From Xanthomarina sp. F2636L (GTDB lineage Bacteria > Bacteroidota > Bacteroidia > Flavobacteriales > Flavobacteriaceae), in the NCBI RefSeq assembly GCF_026410195.1, contig NZ_JAPMLM010000068.1:315001-379000 (forward strand): DNA of 64,000 nt, read 5' to 3'. The notes under the pieces are model-generated. The model saw nothing but the letters and a program-made list of their open reading frames with translations, searched no databases and had not been told where the DNA came from. The position numbers and the translations under genes are program-made. Each line of letters starts with the position of its first letter. Within the stretch, counting starts at the first letter, position 1. Below, one piece after another: positions 58,193 to 64,000 of the stretch.

Positions 58193-59914
58193 ATGAAAAA
58201 AATTTACTTATTATTATTTAGTTTATTAACAGTTTCTTTCTCATTTGGACAAGAATTATTAGTTAATGGAACCTTAGAGGGTTGGGACGATCCAAACACT
58301 CCAACAGGTTGGACTAAAGTGGAAATGGTAGATCAAGAATCTACTGAAGTGCATTCTGGTACTTTTTCGGCAAAACATACCGGTGGAACTAGCGATTTAG
58401 GACAGACTGTTTCAGGTATTATCCCTGGAACCTCTTACACTGTTTCTTTATGGTATAAAGTTGATGCTGCATTTGGTGACGGTACAGACGCAAGAATTTG
58501 GAGTTATTGGAAAAATGGCTCAAGTAACCTCTCTGACAATGCGGATGAGTTAAGAGGTCCTTTAAACGCATATTTTGACAACAATGGTAATGTTTGGACA
58601 CAATACACTACAACAATAACAGCTCCAGCTACTGCAGATAATTTTTATTTTGAATTAAGAACTTATGGCTCTGCTGTTGTTTATTGGGACGATCTTTCTT
58701 TTTTTCAAGAAGCTACGGCAGTACCTACGTTAGGTGTTGTTTCTCCTACTAATGGTTCTAATGTTCCTGGTCCAGATGTATCAGTTGAACTTAGTGTACA
58801 AAACTTTAATGTTGGACCCACAAGTGGTGGTTTTGATGGACACATACATTATAATGTTGATGGTGGGGCTAATATTATGAAATATGATACAGACCCAATA
58901 AACTTAATTGGTTTATCAGCAGGATCACATACAATAGATTTAGAATTGGTTGACAATTCGCATAACCCCTTAACACCTCCCGTAACTGCAAATGTAACTT
59001 TTACTGTTTATGAAGTTCAAGCTTTACCTTTATCCGAACATTTTGATTACACTGTCGGAGAAAATTTAGCTGATCAATCTGCTTGGACTAATTACTTTTC
59101 TGGAGACGATGTTGTGATTTCTGCAGGGAATTTATCTTACTCCACTTTAAACGGTTCTGGTAACTCAATTTCTTTTGATGGTTCTGGCGCAGATCCAGTT
59201 GTTGATTACACACCTACATCTAATGGAAAAATTTACTCTTCATTTATGTTACAAGTAGACGCTCTTGATACTTCTGCAATCGATGGATATTTTGCTGTTT
59301 TAAGAACAGATGGTGGAGATTATGCAGGTAGATTATGGATTTCTCCTACAAGTGCAACAACTTTCAGAATTGGAGTGAGCAGTGGAGCGGCTTTAACTGC
59401 CATAAATACTACTGACCATAATGTTGGCGACGTTGTTTTTGTTGTATTTAATTATGATATAGACAATAATGAAGTAAACGCATGGGTTAATCCTACTTTA
59501 GGTGGAGCTGAACCTGCTGCTGATTTAAATGATACTTCTTCTTCGTCTGGAAATACATTTACTCAGTTTTTGATTAGACAAGATAATAATACAAAAACGC
59601 CATTTATGATTATGGACGAATTAAGAATAGGAACATCTTGGACTGATGTTACTCCTTCAACTTTATCCATTTCTCAAGTAGAAGCAACGGCTTTCAACGT
59701 ATATCCTAACCCAACTTCAACTGGATATGTAAACATTACTAGCAAGACTAATGATGTTATAAATGTAACTGTTTTTGATATTTTAGGAAAACAAGTTTTA
59801 AAAAATACTGTAAACAATAACAGACTTAATGTGTCTACATTAACTACTGGTGTTTACATCATGAAAATTTCTCAAAACGGACAAATTATCACTAAAAAAT
59901 TAGTGGTGAAGTAG
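58193..59914 (+). CDS. T9SS-secreted protein with CBM-like N-terminal domain
   Basis: The 573-residue protein has a signal peptide (about 1-19), then a jelly-roll domain typical of carbohydrate-binding modules (N-G-T-L-E-G-W-D, ending V-Y-W-D-D-L-S-F-F). A fibronectin-like segment (about 180-275), a concanavalin-like domain (about 280-490) and a C-terminal type A sorting domain (about 500-573, N-V-Y-P-N-P-T-S-T-G to K-L-V-V-K) follow. No catalytic motif is recognised; it could bind polysaccharide on the cell surface. Its sorting domain is nearly identical at DNA level to that of the next gene. Confidence 0.85.
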   Translation: MKKIYLLLFSLLTVSFSFGQELLVNGTLEGWDDPNTPTGWTKVEMVDQESTEVHSGTFSAKHTGGTSDLGQTVSGIIPGTSYTVSLWYKVDAAFGDGTDARIWSYWKNGSSNLSDNADELRGPLNAYFDNNGNVWTQYTTTITAPATADNFYFELRTYGSAVVYWDDLSFFQEATAVPTLGVVSPTNGSNVPGPDVSVELSVQNFNVGPTSGGFDGHIHYNVDGGANIMKYDTDPINLIGLSAGSHTIDLELVDNSHNPLTPPVTANVTFTVYEVQALPLSEHFDYTVGENLADQSAWTNYFSGDDVVISAGNLSYSTLNGSGNSISFDGSGADPVVDYTPTSNGKIYSSFMLQVDALDTSAIDGYFAVLRTDGGDYAGRLWISPTSATTFRIGVSSGAALTAINTTDHNVGDVVFVVFNYDIDNNEVNAWVNPTLGGAEPAADLNDTSSSSGNTFTQFLIRQDNNTKTPFMIMDELRIGTSWTDVTPSTLSISQVEATAFNVYPNPTSTGYVNITSKTNDVINVTVFDILGKQVLKNTVNNNRLNVSTLTTGVYIMKISQNGQIITKKLVVK

Positions 59915-59935
59915 TTAGAAATTTTCTTACAATTT

Positions 59936-59968
59936 AAAAAGACTAGCATGAATGCTAGTCTTTTTTTT
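59936..59968 (+). terminator. Rho-independent terminator between the two T9SS cargo genes
   Basis: AAAAAGACTAGC / GCTAGTCTTTTT with a 6-nt loop and eight T residues, 22 nt after the stop. It ends the transcript of the 573-aa gene. Confidence 0.92.
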
Positions 59969-59972
59969 GTGA

Positions 59973-59980
59973 TATCTTTG
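59973..59980 (+). promoter_or_regulatory. Promoter -7 box of the 295-aa T9SS cargo gene
   Basis: TATCTTTG matches TAnnTTTG, 39 nt before the ATG and just after the upstream terminator. The -33 region overlaps the terminator stem and has no TTG at 17-23 nt. Confidence 0.5.
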
Positions 59981-60018
59981 CCACTTATTTTTAAAATTTA
60001 ACCCTAAAACTATTTCTT

Positions 60019-60906
60019 ATGAAACACATTTACTTTTTATTATTTACTCTTTTTTCTTTAACAATAAATGCTCAATTAGCAACTGGTGATATAGCTTTTA
60101 CTGGATATCAATCTGATACCCCAGATAGTTTTTCATTTGTAGTCTTAGTTGATATTCCAGCAAGTACATCTATAGAGTTTACAGACAATGGCTGGCTAGC
60201 TACTGGTGGATTTAGAGCTAATGAAGGGGTTGCAACTTGGACTTCTCCTGCCACTATTACTAATGCTGGAACTGAAATTATTGTGTCTGATGCAAATGGA
60301 ACAGTTAATATTGGAACTATTACTAGCTCTATGGCTCTATCTGGTTCTGGTGATCAGTTATTTGCTTACGACCCTAATAATGTTCCTTCTGTAGGAAACG
60401 AATCTGGTTTTTACGCTGGCATTCAAATGAATGGAGATTGGGATCTTGATGCTACTTCTTCTAACACATCAGCTCAACCAACAGCATTAATTGGTTATTC
60501 ATTAGCAATTGATCCTGAAGTTGATAATGCTTATTACAATTGTACTACAACAACAGGTACTGTAGCTGAAATTAGAACAGCTTTAATAGACCCATCAAAT
60601 TGGATTGGAGACAACAACCCTATTACATTACCTAGTTGCGGTTTTAATCCAACACTTTCTATTAAAAACGATACTTTACATACATTTTCTATTTACCCAA
60701 ACCCAACTTCAACTGGATTTGTAAATATTACTAGCAAAACTAATGACACTATTCAAGTTGCTGTTTTTGATATTTTAGGAAAACAAGTTTTAAACAATAC
60801 TGTAAACAATAACAGACTTGATGTATCTACATTAACTACTGGTGTTTACATCATGAACATATCTCAAAATGGACAAACAATCACTAAAAAATTAGTGGTT
60901 AGATAG
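60019..60906 (+). CDS. T9SS-secreted protein with lamin-tail-like domain
   Basis: The 295-residue protein has a signal peptide (about 1-18, ending N-A-Q), then a beta-rich domain I-A-F-T-G-Y-Q-S-D-T-P-D-S-F-S-F-V-V-L, I-E-F-T-D-N-G-W. This resembles the lamin-tail-like or extracellular F-T-D-N-G-W proteins frequent in Bacteroidota. The C-terminal type A sorting domain (about 222-295) has I-Y-P-N-P-T-S-T-G-F and ends K-K-L-V-V-R. It shares long identical DNA blocks with the sorting domain of the upstream gene. The role is unknown; it is probably a surface or secreted protein. Confidence 0.8.
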   Translation: MKHIYFLLFTLFSLTINAQLATGDIAFTGYQSDTPDSFSFVVLVDIPASTSIEFTDNGWLATGGFRANEGVATWTSPATITNAGTEIIVSDANGTVNIGTITSSMALSGSGDQLFAYDPNNVPSVGNESGFYAGIQMNGDWDLDATSSNTSAQPTALIGYSLAIDPEVDNAYYNCTTTTGTVAEIRTALIDPSNWIGDNNPITLPSCGFNPTLSIKNDTLHTFSIYPNPTSTGFVNITSKTNDTIQVAVFDILGKQVLNNTVNNNRLDVSTLTTGVYIMNISQNGQTITKKLVVR

Positions 60907-60927
60907 GTATTTGTTATAATACATTTT

Positions 60928-60959
60928 AAAAGCGTTATCAAAATTGGTAACGCTTTTTT
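60928..60959 (+). terminator. Terminator after the 295-aa T9SS cargo gene
   Basis: AAAAGCGTTA / TAACGCTTTT with a 10-nt loop and a T-run lies 22 nt after the stop. It overlaps the -33 region of the next promoter. Confidence 0.8.
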
Positions 60960-60975
60960 ATTTTATCTACATTTG
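60944..60975 (+). promoter_or_regulatory. Promoter of the LuxE-like gene
   Basis: TTG (60944-60946), 21 nt, then TACATTTG (60968-60975) fits the Bacteroidota consensus. The -7 box includes the TTG at 60973 that would otherwise begin a longer reading frame. Confidence 0.65.
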
Positions 60976-60990
60976 TCTAGACTAGACTTT

Positions 60991-61971
60991 ATGATGAACG
61001 CAGCAGAAATATTTAATATAGATAGCGATAAAGAATTTGAAACACTTGCGCTAAGAGTTTTCAAATTTCAATTTGAGAACAATGCTGTGTATCGTTCTTT
61101 TTGCGATTTACTATATAAAAACCCTAGTGATATTACTTCTATAAAAGACATTCCTTTTCTCCCTATTCAGTTTTTTAAAACTCATGACATCCTAAGTTCA
61201 ACTGAAGATGTTCAAAAAATATTTTCTAGTTCTGGAACTACAGGAAGTATAACAAGCAAACACCTTGTAACCAATTTAGATATTTATGAAACCAGTTTTA
61301 ACGAAGGTTTTAAACAGTTTTATGGCAATATAGAAGAGTATACCATATTAGCTTTATTACCAAGCTATTTAGAACGAGATGGCTCTTCTTTAATTTATAT
61401 GGTCGACTCCTTAATACAGCAATCTAATAAACCTAAAAGTGGCTTCTATTTAGATAATCTCTCAGAATTAAAAGATACGTTAATAGCATTGGAAGCTCAG
61501 GGCGAAAAAATTCTTTTAATTGGTGTTAGTTTTGCGCTTTTAGATTTGGTAGAAACCCATCAATTTCAATTAAAGAATACGATAGTCATGGAAACTGGAG
61601 GCATGAAAGGTAGACGTAAAGAATTGGTGAGAGAGGAACTCCATTCTATTTTAAAAGAAGGATTTGGAGTAACACAAATCCATAGTGAATATGGTATGAC
61701 CGAATTATTAAGTCAGGCTTATTCAAAAGGCAATGGCATTTTTGAATGTTCTAAAACTATGAAAGTATTTGCTAGAGATACAGAAGATGCCTTAACTATT
61801 TTAGAAAATAATAGAACTGGAGGTATTAACATTATAGATCTAGCAAATGTAAATTCCTGCTCGTTTATTGCCACACAAGACTTAGGTCGTGTTTGTAATA
61901 ATGGTACTTTTGAGATTATTGGAAGATTCGACAACTCGGATATTAGAGGATGTAACCTAATGGCCTTGTAA
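60991..61971 (+). CDS. LuxE/PaaK-family acyl-protein synthetase-like enzyme
   Basis: From ATG 60991 the protein is 326 residues. It has an S-S-S-G-T-T-G-S phosphate loop, H-S-E-Y-G-M-T-E-L-L and I-D-L-A-N-V-N, the LuxE-type pattern. LuxE activates fatty acids as acyl-AMP in luminescent bacteria, but Bacteroidota carry homologues without lux genes. No luminescence genes are here. A TTG at 60973 was rejected as start because it lies in a -7 promoter box. ATG 60994 is equally possible. The gene is convergent with tyrS. Confidence 0.8.
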   Translation: MMNAAEIFNIDSDKEFETLALRVFKFQFENNAVYRSFCDLLYKNPSDITSIKDIPFLPIQFFKTHDILSSTEDVQKIFSSSGTTGSITSKHLVTNLDIYETSFNEGFKQFYGNIEEYTILALLPSYLERDGSSLIYMVDSLIQQSNKPKSGFYLDNLSELKDTLIALEAQGEKILLIGVSFALLDLVETHQFQLKNTIVMETGGMKGRRKELVREELHSILKEGFGVTQIHSEYGMTELLSQAYSKGNGIFECSKTMKVFARDTEDALTILENNRTGGINIIDLANVNSCSFIATQDLGRVCNNGTFEIIGRFDNSDIRGCNLMAL

Positions 61972-62040
61972 GGCAATTGAGTTTTCAGGACTAATCAAAA
62001 CCCAAAGAAAGTGACACTTGATTAAGTTATTTTTTAGCAG

Positions 62041-62070
62041 AAATCGTCCCGATTTTATCGGGACGATTTT
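62041..62070. terminator. Bidirectional terminator between the LuxE-like gene and tyrS
   Basis: AAATCGTCCCGAT / ATCGGGACGATTT has 13 pairs if the tight TTT loop is counted. A/T flanks suit both directions. It sits in the centre of a convergent gene pair. Confidence 0.85.
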
Positions 62071-62074
62071 CATT

Positions 62075-63382
62075 TTAAACCACTTTAATAATATACGTGT
62101 TTTTCTTCCCTTTATTAAGAATGATGTATTTATTATTTATTAAGTCTTCTGAAGTTAGCAGATAATTTTCATCCACTTTTTCTTTATTTACAGAAACGGC
62201 ATTTTCTTTTAAGGCTCTTCTAGCTTCGCTATTAGATGCTAAAAAGTTAGTTTTAGCAGATAGTGCGGCAATCATGTCTAAACCTGGGTTTAAATCTGCT
62301 TGAGACACTTCAGACTGTGGTACACCTTCAAAAACATCTAAAAAAGTTCCTTCATCCAAGGTTTTTATATCTTCTTTAAAGCTTTTACTAAAAAGAATAT
62401 TCGAAGCTTTTTCAGCATTCTCAAAATCTTCTTTAGAATGTACAAAGGTTGTTACCTCTTCGGCCAAACGCTTTTGTAACAAACGCAAGTGTGGTGTTTG
62501 TTTATGTGCTTCCACTAAATTAACAATATTGTCCTTATCTAAAAAAGTAAATATTTTAATATATTTTTCAGCATCATCATCGCTTGTATTCAACCAAAAC
62601 TGGTAGAATTTATAAACAGATGTTTTGTCTGCATCCAACCAGATATTTCCACCTTCACTTTTCCCAAACTTGGAACCATCGGCTTTGGTAATTAATGGAC
62701 AAGTCATAGCAAAGGCTTTGGCTTGTTCGTTCACATTCATTCGCCTTACCAATTCGGTTCCTGTTGTAATATTTCCCCATTGATCGCTTCCTCCCATTTG
62801 CAACAAGCAATTGTAGTTTTTGTGTAAATGGTAAAAATCGTAACCTTGTATTAATTGGTATGTAAATTCTGTAAAAGACATGCCAACACTTCCTTCTTCA
62901 CCAGAAAAGCGCTTTTTAACCGAGTCTTTAGACATCATGTAGTTTACCGTTATTCGTTTTCCTACATCTCTGGCAAAATCGATAAATGAAAAGGTTTTCA
63001 TCCAATCGTAATTATTAACTAAAATAGGTGCATTTTCTGCTTGGGAATCAAAATCTAAAAACCGAGATAAAACGCGTTTAATGCCTTCTACATTTTTGTT
63101 TAAAGCCTCTTCGTTTAATAGATTACGTTCATCACTTTTCCCAGAAGGATCTCCAATCATTCCTGTAGCTCCACCAACTAAGGCAATAGGTTTATGACCA
63201 GCTTTTTCAAGGTGTACCAATAGAATTATAGGAACCAAACTTCCAATATGCAAAGAATCTGACGTTGGATCAAAACCAATATAAGCAGTCGTACTTTCTT
63301 TACTTAATTGTTCTTCAGTTCCAGGCATGATATCGTGTACCATTCCTCTCCAGCGTAGATCTTCAACAAATTTATTAGCCAT
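62075..63382 (-). CDS. tyrS: Tyrosine-tRNA ligase
   Basis: From ATG 63382 the protein is 435 residues. The class I motifs are H-I-G-S (in S-L-H-I-G-S-L-V-P) and K-F-G-K-S, the bacterial TyrS counterpart of KMSKS. The D-Q-W-G-N segment is the tyrosine-binding region. A C-terminal S4-like domain (about 365-435) is present. ATG 63400 would add six residues before MANKF and is less likely. It charges tRNA-Tyr. A -7 box is at 63411-63418. Confidence 0.95.
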   Translation of the reverse strand: MANKFVEDLRWRGMVHDIMPGTEEQLSKESTTAYIGFDPTSDSLHIGSLVPIILLVHLEKAGHKPIALVGGATGMIGDPSGKSDERNLLNEEALNKNVEGIKRVLSRFLDFDSQAENAPILVNNYDWMKTFSFIDFARDVGKRITVNYMMSKDSVKKRFSGEEGSVGMSFTEFTYQLIQGYDFYHLHKNYNCLLQMGGSDQWGNITTGTELVRRMNVNEQAKAFAMTCPLITKADGSKFGKSEGGNIWLDADKTSVYKFYQFWLNTSDDDAEKYIKIFTFLDKDNIVNLVEAHKQTPHLRLLQKRLAEEVTTFVHSKEDFENAEKASNILFSKSFKEDIKTLDEGTFLDVFEGVPQSEVSQADLNPGLDMIAALSAKTNFLASNSEARRALKENAVSVNKEKVDENYLLTSEDLINNKYIILNKGKKNTYIIKVV

Positions 63383-63410
63383 TATTTCAGTTTTAATCAT
63401 TTAATTTGGA

Positions 63411-63418
63411 CAAAGATA
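63411..63418 (-). promoter_or_regulatory. Promoter -7 box of tyrS
   Basis: CAAAGATA reads TATCTTTG on the minus strand, a perfect -7 element 29 nt before the tyrS start. No TTG is seen at the standard -33 distance. Confidence 0.5.
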
Positions 63419-63471
63419 AAAATCAATGAATAATTACTATCTCTTTATTAATAATTCTTTACTTTAGTTTT

Positions 63472-64000
63472 ATGATATTAGTAACTGGAGGTACTGGATT
63501 AGTTGGATCGCATCTATTGTTTCAACTTATACAAGAAAATAAAGCTGTAAGAGCTATTTATAGAAATGAAAAAAAACTATCCATAGTTAAAAAAGTGTTT
63601 TCTTATTATTGTGAAAATCCAGACGAACTTTTCAATAAAATTGAATGGATTCAAGCAGATCTTACAGATATTCCTTTGCTAAGTGGAGCTTTTAAAGACG
63701 TCACACATGTTTACCATAGTGCTGCATTTGTTTCTTTTGAACCTAATAAATACCATGTATTAAGAAAAACCAATATTGAAGGCACAGCAAATATTGTTAA
63801 CCTTTGTATTGCAAATAATGTTGAAAAATTATGTTATGTAAGCACTATTGCAACCATTGGAAAAACAATAAATACCAAAGAAGCAAACGAAAGAACACCA
63901 TGGAATTCTGAAGCTGACAATAGTGTTTATGGGATTACAAAATATGGTGCAGAAATGGAGGTTTGGCGTGGTACTCAGGAAGGTTTAAATGCCGTAATAG
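63472..64000 (+). CDS. NAD-dependent epimerase/dehydratase (3' partial)
   Basis: The open frame runs from ATG 63472 off the right edge with 176 residues visible. It has the Rossmann loop T-G-G-T-G-L-V-G-S (5-13), a D-L-T-D segment after the third strand, H-S-A-A-F-V-S-F and the catalytic Y-G-I-T-K (Tyr and Lys of the extended SDR family), with C-Y-V-S-T-I-A before it. Substrates of the family include nucleotide sugars and hydroxy-acids; none can be chosen here. Divergent from tyrS, with a 90-nt intergenic region. Confidence 0.85.
   Translation, partial: MILVTGGTGLVGSHLLFQLIQENKAVRAIYRNEKKLSIVKKVFSYYCENPDELFNKIEWIQADLTDIPLLSGAFKDVTHVYHSAAFVSFEPNKYHVLRKTNIEGTANIVNLCIANNVEKLCYVSTIATIGKTINTKEANERTPWNSEADNSVYGITKYGAEMEVWRGTQEGLNAVI

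Noticed and set aside
60973-60990. TTG 60973 as start of the LuxE-like gene
   Set aside because: It is part of a consensus -7 promoter box; ATG 60991 or 60994 follows at a sensible distance.
60991-61971. Bioluminescence (lux) gene, suggested by LuxE similarity
   Set aside because: No luxAB, luxCD or related genes are adjacent; LuxE-like enzymes are widespread in Bacteroidota without luminescence.
1-64000. CRISPR array, insertion sequence or integron
   Set aside because: No regularly spaced repeats with unique spacers, no transposase or integrase reading frame, and no terminal inverted repeats with target duplications were seen.

Overview
The window is low-GC DNA from a marine-type Flavobacteriaceae (Bacteroidota) chromosome. 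The evidence is Bacteroidota-style promoters (TTG, about 17-21 nt, TAnnTTTG), several cargo proteins with type IX secretion system (T9SS) C-terminal sorting domains, a DnaE with a fused N-terminal exonuclease, BlaI/M56 regulatory pairs, DUF6252, and few Shine-Dalgarno sites. It reads as ordinary chromosome. I see no transposase, integrase, CRISPR array or phage structural module.

Layout. 1-5.8 kb: a partial DUF4407-like gene, a GNAT acetyltransferase, and a tight four-gene minus-strand operon (acyl carrier protein, asparagine-synthase-like amidotransferase, NAD-synthase-like ATP pyrophosphatase, AMP-dependent ligase) that looks like a small carrier-protein pathway of unknown product. 6.1-8.6 kb: a divergent pair for trans-3-hydroxy-L-proline to L-proline (Cys/Thr dehydratase plus an ornithine-cyclodeaminase-family reductase) and a secreted DUF4440 protein. 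8.6-17.1 kb: a STAS protein, PhnA-like, MmcQ/YjbR, cyclase, hemW, ruvC, outer-membrane proteins, an LPG-synthase-like flippase with a GT2 glycosyltransferase, and a Bax-inhibitor-1 protein. 17.2-20.4 kb: a BlaI-M56 metallopeptidase unit with three matching palindromic operators. 20.6-27.2 kb: a TPR histidine kinase with its response regulator, a 62-aa secreted peptide, DUF2254, dsdA and a cupin.

27.3-37.9 kb is a surface/sensing region: a large secreted protein, a T9SS cargo protein, a PAS kinase with a receiver and a SpoIIAA-like protein, a sigma-54 activator, and a protein ending in a peptidase-S74 chaperone domain. The S74 gene lies between two copies of an about 132-nt intergenic element. 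The copies share 43 identical nucleotides and an identical 10-nt hairpin loop, and one stem shows covariation plus a G-U pair that exists only on the minus strand. I regard this element as a candidate paralogous structured RNA and as the best lead in the window.

37.9-57.5 kb is largely housekeeping: tRNA-Asp, DUF58, trxA, dnaE, rpsP-rimM-trmN6, a glutaryl-CoA-dehydrogenase-like enzyme, a ferredoxin and ferredoxin reductase behind a CRP-like operator, NifU and Mrp for Fe-S clusters, an alkyltransferase-like DNA repair protein, trmB, and a PhoR/PhoB-type pair. 57.7-64 kb holds three T9SS cargo genes (one little more than signal peptide plus sorting domain, two with almost identical sorting domains), a LuxE-family enzyme, tyrS, and the start of an NAD-dependent epimerase gene.

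Start codons were moved from the longest reading frame where terminators, promoters or family lengths favoured it (ruvC, dnaE, trmB, the metallophosphoesterase, the LuxE-like enzyme, tyrS and several secreted proteins). All assignments come from reading the sequence; no searches were run.
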